From Haloarculaceae archaeon (GTDB lineage Archaea; Halobacteriota; Halobacteria; Halobacteriales; Haloarculaceae): a stretch of DNA of 7,441 nucleotides. A program made the position numbers and the translations under genes. The notes under the pieces are model-generated. The model was not told the origin of the DNA, did no database searches, and worked only from the letters and a program-made list of their open reading frames with translations. Position 1 is the stretch's first letter, and each line of letters starts with the position of its first letter. The DNA is taken from the NCBI GenBank assembly GCA_018609665.1, contig JAHENN010000299.1, forward strand, positions 1 to 7,441, written 5' to 3'. Shown piece after piece: positions 1-5,773 of this stretch.

Positions 1-2
1 AC

Positions 3-1274
3 GAGACGCCCGCCGAACTGCTCCGGTTCGAACTGGAGCCCGGGCGGGAGATTCGGGCGACGAAGGCGCACTCGTTCGTGACACGGCGGGAGAACGAGGT
101 CGTTCCCGTGGAGGGAGACGATCTATCCACAGGCGACTGGCTTCCGGTCGTCGGTGACCTCTCCGTCGAATCGGGAAGTGAGTCGCTCGATCTCCGTGAG
201 TACCTTCCGACAAATGAGTACTGGTATACCTCCACACTCACAGACGGGGGTACTGCGGCGGCAAATCAGCAGTTCCCAGCTGGCTCTGAACAGATCGAGA
301 ACAAGCGTTCGGCGCTTGCGGAGGGAACTATCGACGAGCACGCCGTCTACCCGCGACAGGGGACGGTTGGGCTTCCCGAACAGTTCCCGCTGGATGCCGA
401 GACCGGCTTCTTCATCGGTGCGTGGCTGGCGGAAGGACACGCTGCCGAACACTACGTATCGGTGTCGAACACCGACGCCGAGTTCCAGTCGAAAGTCCGA
501 TCGTTCGCAGATCGATTCGACCTTTCGTTCAGTGAGTACGCGGAAGACGGCGAGTACGGGAGCAGCCACGACATCCGAGTGAATGGGACGGTTCTCGCGG
601 ACTTCTTCCGGAAGTCGTGTACAGACGGCAGCAACAAAGTAGTGCCTGGATTCGCGTTTGGAGCGAATCAGAAGTTCGTCACGGCACTGCTCCGAGGGTA
701 CTTCAGCGGGGATGGAAACGTTTCGCAGAACGCCGTCCGATCGAGTTCGACCAGCTACCGGCTGACAGCTGGGATCGCGCTGCTACTCAGCCGGATCGGC
801 ATCCACACCACGATGTCGGAGCAGGACGAGTCGCGGACGCTTCGAGTCCCGACGAAACACGTTCCACGCTTCGCTGCTCGCGTCGGGATGGTCGGAGAAC
901 GCGGGGACGCACTGTCGTCGCTCGCAGAGGCGACGGACCCCGACGGCCCGGATATGACGGACCAGATTCCGAACTTCGGCCAGGCACTTCGGGAGATGGC
1001 GCGTGACGCTGGCATCCCCAGTCGTCAGGTGAACGCTGCGTCGAAGCGACAGCGCGTCGGTCGAAACCGCCTCGCGCAGTTGGTCGCGGAAGCGGAAGAC
1101 GCAGGAGTGGACTCCGAGCACCTCGATACACTCCGTCGTGCAGTCGCGGGCGACGTAGTCTGGGACCGCATCGAGTCGGTCGAGACGGTCGAAAGCGACC
1201 ACGAGTACGTCTACGACCTCTCCGTGGAGGGACTGGAGACGTTCACCACCGCCGAGGGGGTCGTGACGCACAAC
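3..1274 (+). mobile_element. Intein with LAGLIDADG homing endonuclease in RpoA'' (N-terminus outside window)
   Basis: This protein intron excises itself from the RpoA'' precursor and ligates the flanking exteins; its endonuclease domain can drive homing into intein-free alleles. Visible parts in order: splicing block B with the Thr-x-x-His signature (ATKAHSF, Thr at 60-62, His at 69-71); a linker; endonuclease block C GAWLAEG (acidic Glu at 432-434); a block D-like lysine in NKVVP (636-638); block E GYFSGDG (Asp at 711-713); a helix-rich region; block F YVYDLSVEGLETF; and block G VVTHN with penultimate His 1269-1271 and terminal Asn 1272-1274. The +1 residue is Thr (1275-1277). All splicing residues that can be seen are the canonical ones. 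The N-terminal nucleophile and block A lie upstream and cannot be checked. An intein in haloarchaeal RNA polymerase A'' is a known allele type. Base composition drops inside the endonuclease part compared with the exteins. Confidence 0.95.
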
Positions 1275-2261
1275 ACGATGAACACCTTCCACTACGCGGG
1301 CGTCGCCGAAATCGACGTCACGCAGGGGCTGCCGCGGCTCATCGAGCTGGTGGACGCCCGGAAGACGCCCGACACGCCGATGATGACGGTCCACCTCGAG
1401 GGCGAGTACGCCACCGACCGCGAGCGGGCCCACGAGGTGGTGTGGCAGATCGAGGCCACGCGCATCCTCGCCTTGGGCGACGTCTCGACGAACGTCGCGG
1501 ACATGCTCGTCCGCATCGACCTCAACGAGGAGACGCTGCGGGAGCGGTGGCCGACCGTCGACAGCCTCGACGACGTGGCCGGCGAGATCGCCGGTACCAT
1601 CGAGTCGGCGCTCGGCGTCGACGCCGTCCGGCCGGAGGAGACCGTCATCGAGTTCGGCCCCGACAAGCCGTCGTACCGGCGGCTGCTCCAGCTCGTCGAG
1701 GAGCTGCGGGAGGTCGTCTTCAAGGGCATCGACGAGATCAGCCGGGTCGTCATCCGGAAGGAAGACGTCGGCGACCGCGAGGAGTTCGTCCTCTACACCG
1801 AGGGGTCGTCGTTCGGCGACGTCCTCGACATCGAGGGCGTCGACGCCTCCCGGACGACCTGCAACAACATCCACGAGATTCACAAGAACCTCGGCATCGA
1901 GGCGGCCCGCGAGGCCATCATCGAGGAGACGATGAACACCCTCGAGGAGCAGGGGCTGGACGACGTGAACATCCGGCACCTGATGCTCGTGGCCGACATC
2001 ATGACGAACAACGGCGAGATCGAGTCCATCGGCCGGCACGGCATCTCCGGCAACAAGGACTCGGTGCTGGCGCGGGCGGCCTTCGAGGTGACGGTCAACC
2101 ACCTGCTCGACGCGGCCATCCACGGCGAGGTCGACGCCCTCGACGGGGTGACGGAGAACGTCATTGTCGGCAAGCCGATCAGGCTCGGGACGGGCGACGT
2201 CGACCTCCGGATGAGCGCCACGCGCGCCGATGGCGGGTCGACGGGCGCCGGCGACGACTGA
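3..2261 (+). CDS. rpoA2: DNA-directed RNA polymerase subunit A'' (Rpo1C), 5'-truncated, interrupted by an intein
   Basis: This encodes the C-terminal part of the largest archaeal RNA polymerase subunit, which in Archaea is split into A' and A''. It completes the active-site cleft, including the trigger loop and part of the clamp. The reading frame is open from the window edge (first full codon at 3) to TGA at 2259-2261, so the true start and the roughly 70-80-residue N-extein lie upstream. Codons 3-1274 are intein. The C-extein begins at 1275 with TMNTFHYAGV, the conserved trigger-loop sequence, followed by DVTQGLPRLIEL and, near the C-terminus, HGISGNKDSVLARAAFEVT. The 328 C-extein residues plus the missing N-extein fit the usual A'' length of about 400. 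No frameshift or internal stop is visible. The GTG at 78 is an internal valine codon, not a gene start. nusA follows with no spacer. Identification is very secure; the exact N-extein junction is outside the window. Confidence 0.96.
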   Translation, partial: ETPAELLRFELEPGREIRATKAHSFVTRRENEVVPVEGDDLSTGDWLPVVGDLSVESGSESLDLREYLPTNEYWYTSTLTDGGTAAANQQFPAGSEQIENKRSALAEGTIDEHAVYPRQGTVGLPEQFPLDAETGFFIGAWLAEGHAAEHYVSVSNTDAEFQSKVRSFADRFDLSFSEYAEDGEYGSSHDIRVNGTVLADFFRKSCTDGSNKVVPGFAFGANQKFVTALLRGYFSGDGNVSQNAVRSSSTSYRLTAGIALLLSRIGIHTTMSEQDESRTLRVPTKHVPRFAARVGMVGERGDALSSLAEATDPDGPDMTDQIPNFGQALREMARDAGIPSRQVNAASKRQRVGRNRLAQLVAEAEDAGVDSEHLDTLRRAVAGDVVWDRIESVETVESDHEYVYDLSVEGLETFTTAEGVVTHNTMNTFHYAGVAEIDVTQGLPRLIELVDARKTPDTPMMTVHLEGEYATDRERAHEVVWQIEATRILALGDVSTNVADMLVRIDLNEETLRERWPTVDSLDDVAGEIAGTIESALGVDAVRPEETVIEFGPDKPSYRRLLQLVEELREVVFKGIDEISRVVIRKEDVGDREEFVLYTEGSSFGDVLDIEGVDASRTTCNNIHEIHKNLGIEAAREAIIEETMNTLEEQGLDDVNIRHLMLVADIMTNNGEIESIGRHGISGNKDSVLARAAFEVTVNHLLDAAIHGEVDALDGVTENVIVGKPIRLGTGDVDLRMSATRADGGSTGAGDD
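408..1091 (+). other. Homing endonuclease domain of the intein, plus helical DNA-binding-like segment
   Basis: This sub-region of the intein carries the mobility function. Two LAGLIDADG-type helices are present: FFIGAWLAEG (408-437) and LLRGYFSGDG (687-716). Each ends in the acidic residue that coordinates the catalytic metal, Glu for the first and Asp for the second. Substituting Glu for Asp is common in this family. The lysine in NKVVP about 75 bases before the second motif fits the conserved block D position. After the second repeat, 954-1091 encodes a charged helical stretch (IPNFGQALREMARDAGIPSR and onward). It resembles the helix-turn-helix-like region often found between the endonuclease and the C-terminal splicing block in archaeal inteins. 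No stop codon, frameshift or loss of a key residue is seen, so it may be active. Domain limits are approximate. Confidence 0.8.
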
Positions 2262-2687
2262 ATGGCGGTCACGCTCACCGACGCGGCCAGACGGCACATC
2301 GCCGTCTTCGACGAGGAGACCGACGTGACGCCGACCGATTGCGTCGTCGACGACGAGTTCGACCGCGTGGTCTTCGTCGTCCCGCCGGGGACGATGGGCC
2401 AGGCCATCGGTCCGGGCGGCAAACACGTCAAGCGGCTCGAATCGAAGCTGGGGCGGGACGTCGAGGTCGTCGAGGGCGCCGACACCACGGAGGCGTTCGT
2501 CGCCAACGCCCTGGCGCCGGCCGCGGTGTACAACGTGACGGTGAGCGGCGACGACACCACCGTCGCCTACGCCGAGGTCGACGACGACGACCGCGGCGTC
2601 GCCATCGGCGCCGACGGCCGGAACATCGAGCTCGCGCGTCGGCTCGCCGCCCGGCACTTCGACGTCGACGAGATCGAACTGCCCTGA
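2262..2687 (+). CDS. nusA: NusA-family transcription elongation/termination factor (two KH domains)
   Basis: This is archaeal NusA, a short RNA-binding protein presumed to act with RNA polymerase in elongation and termination. It consists of two KH domains and lacks the N-terminal polymerase-binding and S1 domains of bacterial NusA. The first KH domain (about residues 28-75) contains the Gly-rich loop IGPGGK at 49-54. The second (about 88-140) contains IGADGR at 115-120. The length of 141 residues is normal for the archaeal form. The ATG follows the rpoA2 TGA directly, with zero spacing and in the same reading frame, so translation is probably coupled to rpoA2 by termination-reinitiation; no separate promoter or Shine-Dalgarno sequence stands out. 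The location directly after rpoA2 is the standard archaeal arrangement. The next gene is convergent, 25 bases away, and no T-rich terminator is visible between them. Confidence 0.95.
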   Translation: MAVTLTDAARRHIAVFDEETDVTPTDCVVDDEFDRVVFVVPPGTMGQAIGPGGKHVKRLESKLGRDVEVVEGADTTEAFVANALAPAAVYNVTVSGDDTTVAYAEVDDDDRGVAIGADGRNIELARRLAARHFDVDEIELP

Positions 2688-2712
2688 GGCGTGACCGGCC
2701 CGGCGGCCGCGG

Positions 2713-3045
2713 CTATCCGAACAGCCGCCTGACGGCGGCCGCCAGACGGGCCAGAGGCGACGGCCGCCGGCGCTCGTGGTGGTCGTCGATGTCCTCGAGG
2801 ACCTCCCCGAGACGCGGGTCGACGCTGCCGAGGTCGGCGTCGGAGCCCTCGCTCCGCAGCGGGGCCTCGCGGACGAGGATACCCCCGCAGGCACGACACC
2901 GGAAGTAGCGGTTGGCGCCGCCGTCGCTGGCCAACTGCCGGAGGTCGTCGTGTGCGCAGTCGGCGTCGTCGCCGGCCCGGACGAGGAACGTCTTCGGACC
3001 GTCGGCTGATGTGGGTGAGATACGTGAGAGTGCGGCACACGGCAA
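2713..3045 (-). CDS. Small zinc-site (CxH...CxxC) protein, conserved-hypothetical type
   Basis: The function is not known to me. The protein is up to 110 residues and acidic in the middle. It carries a probable zinc site made of Cys30-x-His32 and Cys50-x-x-Cys53 (numbered from the TTG), in the contexts DADCAHDD and YFRCRACGG. A short Arg-rich amphipathic helix ends it (PLARLAAAVRRLFG). The CxxCGG turn looks like a zinc ribbon, suggesting nucleic-acid or protein binding, but this is inference. The frame is preferred over the overlapping minus-strand frames because of this paired metal-binding motif and its haloarchaeal acidic composition. The start is uncertain. An in-frame TAG lies just upstream (3046-3048), TTG at 3043-3045 is the only usual start, and the TATA-like box overlaps it. 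The gene sits antisense between nusA and rpsL, which otherwise form one + strand cluster. Confidence 0.75.
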   Translation of the reverse strand: MPCAALSRISPTSADGPKTFLVRAGDDADCAHDDLRQLASDGGANRYFRCRACGGILVREAPLRSEGSDADLGSVDPRLGEVLEDIDDHHERRRPSPLARLAAAVRRLFG

Positions 3046-3053
3046 CTAAAATT
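3044..3053 (-). promoter_or_regulatory. TATA-like element for the minus-strand zinc-site gene
   Basis: Read on the minus strand this is AATTTTAGTT, the only AT-rich patch in a GC-rich 110-base divergent region. The usual archaeal spacing of about 25-28 bases from box centre would start transcription near 3021-3025, which is downstream of the TTG at 3045. Either the box is not used, or translation starts further in. The BRE match (GAGG before it) is weak. Confidence 0.4.
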
Positions 3054-3110
3054 CCTCGTCGGGGCGTGACGCCGCTCGGCCGCGAGTGGGGCCCAGGCGC
3101 CGCGGCGTGA

Positions 3111-3131
3111 CCGAAAGAAGACGCTTAAGTA
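3111..3131 (+). promoter_or_regulatory. BRE/TATA promoter of the rpsL-rpsG operon
   Basis: A purine-rich BRE-like stretch, CCGAAAGAAG (3111-3120), precedes a TATA box, GCTTAAGTA (3123-3131), a typical haloarchaeal form. The box centre (about 3127) is 30 bases before the rpsL ATG, predicting a transcript start near 3152-3155 and a leader of only a few bases. A short GGTG (3150-3153) lies just before the start codon and could pair weakly with 16S rRNA, but it may not even be transcribed. This promoter lets the ribosomal genes be expressed apart from the rpo-nusA genes upstream. Confidence 0.75.
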
Positions 3132-3156
3132 GCTCCGCCGGGAATCAAGGTGTACT

Positions 3157-3585
3157 ATGGCGAACGGCAAGTACGCCGCGCGCAAGCTGAAGAAGGACCG
3201 CCAGAAACACCGGTGGTCCGACTCGGACTACGCGCGCCGTGCCCGCGGACTCGGCGAGAAGTCCGACCCCCTCGAGGGTGCCCCGCAGGGTCGGGGCATC
3301 GTCCTCGAGAAGGTCGGCATCGAGGCAAAGCAGCCCAACTCGGCCATCCGGAAGTGCGTCCGGGTGCAGCTCATCAAGAACGGCAAGCAGGTCACCGCCT
3401 TCTGCCCCGGCGACGGTGCCATCTCGTTCATCGACGAACACGACGAGGTCACCATCGCCGGCATCGGCGGCGCCAAGGGCCGCGCGATGGGCGACCTCTC
3501 GGGCGTGAACTACAAGGTCGAGAAGGTCAACGGCGTCTCGCTGATCGAACTCGTCCGCGGGAACGCGGAGAAGCCGGTCAGATGA
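3157..3585 (+). CDS. rpsL: 30S ribosomal protein S12 (uS12)
   Basis: S12 lies at the decoding centre of the small subunit, where it helps monitor codon-anticodon pairing. The 142-residue product has the archaeal/eukaryal form: a basic N-terminus (MANGKYAARKLKK), the conserved loop KQPNSAIRK at residues 58-66, which is the loop altered in streptomycin-resistant bacteria, and the second conserved loop GRAMGDLSGVNY from residue 108. The ATG at 3157 is chosen because it gives the family N-terminus and lies at the right distance from the TATA box; the longer open frame upstream in another phase is not coding. The TGA overlaps the rpsG start in an ATGA arrangement, so the two genes are co-transcribed and probably translationally coupled. 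Confidence 0.98.
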   Translation: MANGKYAARKLKKDRQKHRWSDSDYARRARGLGEKSDPLEGAPQGRGIVLEKVGIEAKQPNSAIRKCVRVQLIKNGKQVTAFCPGDGAISFIDEHDEVTIAGIGGAKGRAMGDLSGVNYKVEKVNGVSLIELVRGNAEKPVR

Positions 3586-4193
3586 GTTCGGAAGCACCCG
3601 AGCCGGACGCGCCGGCCTCGACGGACGACGAGCGCGTCTCCGCGAAGCTGTTCGGCGAGTACGAGGTCGACGGCATCGAGTACGGCGACCCCTCGACCCA
3701 GCGGTACATCACGGTCACGCCCATCGCCCACACGATGGGCCGCCACACCGACAAGCAGTTCAAGAAGTCGGAGCTGTCGGTCGTCGAGCGGCTCATCAAC
3801 CGGCTGATGCAGACCGACGAGAACACCGGCAAGAAACAGCAGGCCACCCGCATCGTCCGGGAGGCGTTCGATATCGTCCACGAGCGGACCGAACAGAACC
3901 CGGTGCAGGTGCTCGTGACGGCCGTCGAGAACGCCGGCCCCCGCGAGGAGACCGTCCGGCTGAAGTACGGCGGCATCTCCGTCCCGAAGGCCGTCGACGT
4001 CGCCCCCCAGCGGCGGGTCGACCAGGCGCTGAAGTACATCGCCCAGGGAACGTACAACGCCTCGTTCAAGTCGGCTACGCCGGCCGAGGAGGCGCTGGCG
4101 AACCAGCTCGTCGGCGCCGCCAACTACGACCTGCAGGTCTACCCCGTCAGCCAGAAGGAAGAACAGGAACGCGTCGCGGCAGCCGCCCGCTGA
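3582..4193 (+). CDS. rpsG: 30S ribosomal protein S7 (uS7)
   Basis: S7 is a primary 16S rRNA-binding protein that nucleates assembly of the small-subunit head and borders the exit site. The product is 203 residues. An acidic haloarchaeal N-terminal extension (about residues 1-22) precedes the S7 core. The core shows the family signature around residues 117-146 (NAGPREETVRLKYGG, then PQRRVDQALKYIAQG), which holds the conserved basic RNA-binding segment. The ATG at 3582 overlaps the rpsL stop by four bases. An open frame in the same phase extends upstream across rpsL, but it is a shadow and not part of S7. In many haloarchaea an elongation factor EF-2 gene follows; here the next gene is convergent and unrelated, so rpsG ends this operon. 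Confidence 0.98.
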   Translation: MSSEAPEPDAPASTDDERVSAKLFGEYEVDGIEYGDPSTQRYITVTPIAHTMGRHTDKQFKKSELSVVERLINRLMQTDENTGKKQQATRIVREAFDIVHERTEQNPVQVLVTAVENAGPREETVRLKYGGISVPKAVDVAPQRRVDQALKYIAQGTYNASFKSATPAEEALANQLVGAANYDLQVYPVSQKEEQERVAAAAR

Positions 4194-4265
4194 CGTCGCC
4201 GTTCGCGTCTCTCCTTCCGGTTCTCGCTGTCCCGTCGCAGCCGGTGGCGAATCGGCTCAGTCGGA
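4194..4265. other. Convergent intergenic spacer after rpsG
   Basis: This 72-base gap lies between two convergent genes. The rpsG-proximal half is pyrimidine-rich on the + strand (4206-4232). A short 5-base inverted repeat, AGCCG (4239-4243) and CGGCT (4253-4257), is separated by 9 bases. Neither strand has the T-run expected of an archaeal intrinsic terminator, so terminators for both sides are presumed rather than shown. Confidence 0.35.
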
Positions 4266-5735
4266 TCAGCCCGCCACGGCGTCGACGACGACGCGCCGCT
4301 TCCTGACGGCCTCGTAGGCGGTCCAGACGAGCCCGACGACGACCGCCAGCAGGACGGCCGCGAAGTCCCAGTCGGACATCCAGACGGGGTAAATCCACGG
4401 CGCGACGTGGGACCACCGCTGTGCGGCCGCCGCGACGTCGTCCTGCAGCGGCGTCCCGGCCGCCAGCGCCGAGGTCCGCTCGGCGACGGTCGTGCTCTCG
4501 CCGGTGCCGGGTTCGAGGCCGGCGCTGCCGGTGACGTCGTACGAACCGGAGACGTTCACGTCCCGCATCGTCGGGCCGGACGACTCCGCTGCGCCGCGCT
4601 CGGCGTCGTAGGGGCCCCAGCCGACGTAGTACTCCCAGACGATCTCCCCCTGCGGCGTCACCTCGACGACGCGGTGGTTCAGCGAGTCCGTCACCAGCGT
4701 GTTGCCGTTCGGCAGCCGGTCGGCGTCCCGCGGCCAGTTGAACTGGTCGGGGCCGCCGAGCTCCCAGACGAGTTCCCACTCGCAGTCGGCCGGCGGCGTC
4801 CCCGCGCCGAGCCGGGGGTCGGCGTCGCCGCAGTCCCGCTCGTACTCGACGACGCGGTCGTTCTCGCTGTCGGCGACCAGCATCGTCGGCGTCCCGTCGT
4901 CGCTCTCGAGGTAGTCTGGGTTGTGCTGCTCGTTGAGCGTCGCGTGGTCGCCGTCCTCGCCGAGCCGGAGTTCGATTTCCTTGGTGGTGCGGTTGATCAC
5001 GATAACCTGGTCGAAGTTCCGCGGCGACAGCAGCAGGTGGTCCTCGCCGACCGGGTCGACGTCGTTGACGTGGGTCCAGTCGTCGTCGTAGCCGCCGTCG
5101 GTGTCGGCGGGGTAGTGGTTCCGGAACACCCACTCCCAGGTTATCTCGCCCCGCGTGCGGTTGTAGACGACGACGCGGTCGTCGCTGACGCCCGCCTCCT
5201 CGTCGTAGTTGCGCATGTTGGCGATGGCGATTTCCTCGTCGTTCAGGTACGCCACGTCGTGGGTGTCGACCATCTCGGGGAACCGCTCGCCCCAGACGCG
5301 CTCGCCGGTCTCGGGGTCGTACTCGTGGACGAACGTCTCGCCGGGGAAGGTGTTGACGACGAGCAGGTTGCCGTTCGGCAGCGGGTCGACGTCGTAGAAC
5401 CACCACGCCTGGTCGCCGGTCTCGACGGGCCAGTCGGCCTCCGTGCCGTTGAGCGTCCACTCGGTCTGGGCGCGGCCGTCGACGCCGACCAGCCCCGATG
5501 GCTTCTTTTCGCTGCCCTCGCCCTCGAAGTGGAAGCCCTGGATGCTGACGACGGTTTCGTCGTCGGCGACCGACTCGAGGGTACCGCGCTGGTGGGTCGT
5601 CTCCTCGTAGGTGGCGTAGGAGGCCGCCGCCGGCGCCAGCAGCGCCAGGACCACGGCGACGACCGCCACCCGGGCGAGCAGGAGACGGGAGACGTCGCCG
5701 TCGGCGAGAGCGGAGAGGGGGTCCCGCGGGGACAT
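4266..5735 (-). CDS. Membrane-anchored arylsulfotransferase-family beta-propeller protein
   Basis: The 489-residue product has a hydrophobic segment near the N-terminus (about 18-39), a large acidic beta-propeller domain, and a second hydrophobic segment (about 458-477) followed by RKRR. This predicts both termini inside and the propeller outside the cell. Propeller repeats are plain: FYDVDPLPNGNLLVVN (113-128), HDVAYLNDEEIAIANM (159-174), HVNDVDPVGEDHLLLSPRN (222-240), NPDYLE...MLVADSENDRVVEY (272-288) and RDADRLPNGNTLVTDSLNHRV (326-345). The pattern DW-x-H-x-N, then S-x-R-N, then E-Q-H matches the arylsulfotransferase family (Arylsulfotrans_2-like), which moves sulfate between phenols through an active-site histidine. 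His159, His222, His271 and Arg239 are candidate site residues, but activity is unproven; some relatives may only bind ligands. Cys292 and Cys308 bracket an insertion and could form a disulfide outside the cell. Several Asn-x-Ser/Thr sequons could be glycosylated. It has its own leaderless-type promoter. Confidence 0.8.
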   Translation of the reverse strand: MSPRDPLSALADGDVSRLLLARVAVVAVVLALLAPAAASYATYEETTHQRGTLESVADDETVVSIQGFHFEGEGSEKKPSGLVGVDGRAQTEWTLNGTEADWPVETGDQAWWFYDVDPLPNGNLLVVNTFPGETFVHEYDPETGERVWGERFPEMVDTHDVAYLNDEEIAIANMRNYDEEAGVSDDRVVVYNRTRGEITWEWVFRNHYPADTDGGYDDDWTHVNDVDPVGEDHLLLSPRNFDQVIVINRTTKEIELRLGEDGDHATLNEQHNPDYLESDDGTPTMLVADSENDRVVEYERDCGDADPRLGAGTPPADCEWELVWELGGPDQFNWPRDADRLPNGNTLVTDSLNHRVVEVTPQGEIVWEYYVGWGPYDAERGAAESSGPTMRDVNVSGSYDVTGSAGLEPGTGESTTVAERTSALAAGTPLQDDVAAAAQRWSHVAPWIYPVWMSDWDFAAVLLAVVVGLVWTAYEAVRKRRVVVDAVAG

Positions 5736-5757
5736 CTATCGGGTGCTCGGGCAGGAG

Positions 5758-5773
5758 TGATAAGTACCTTTTA
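5758..5773 (-). promoter_or_regulatory. Promoter of the arylsulfotransferase-like gene (leaderless type)
   Basis: On the minus strand a purine-rich TAAAAGG precedes the TATA-like TACTTAT (5766-5760). Its centre is about 28 bases from the A of the ATG at 5735, predicting transcription to start at or next to the start codon, so the mRNA would be leaderless. The upstream part of the element overlaps the TAA stop codon of the preceding acetyltransferase gene (5773-5771). Confidence 0.65.

Noticed and set aside
78..80. GTG as the start of a stand-alone gene
   Set aside because: The same frame is open upstream to base 3 and encodes intein block B there, so the GTG is an internal valine codon.
1442..2908. 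Plus-strand Arg-rich open frame (488 codons) overlapping rpoA2 and nusA
   Set aside because: It is an out-of-frame shadow of identified genes; the composition (long Arg/Gly runs) is not protein-like for this organism.
783..3185. Very long minus-strand open frame (800 codons) antisense to rpoA2, nusA and the spacer
   Set aside because: It lies opposite well-identified genes. Its product is dominated by Arg, Val, Asp and Gly repeats typical of the antisense of GC-rich haloarchaeal codons, with no recognisable domain.
3150..3581. Upstream extension of rpsG in its own phase across rpsL
   Set aside because: The extension is Arg/Gly-rich and overlaps S12 completely; S7 starts at the ATG at 3582 that overlaps the rpsL stop.
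4239..4257. Small inverted repeat as a bidirectional terminator
   Set aside because: The stem is only 5 base pairs and no T-run follows on either strand; it is noted in the spacer entry but not called a terminator.
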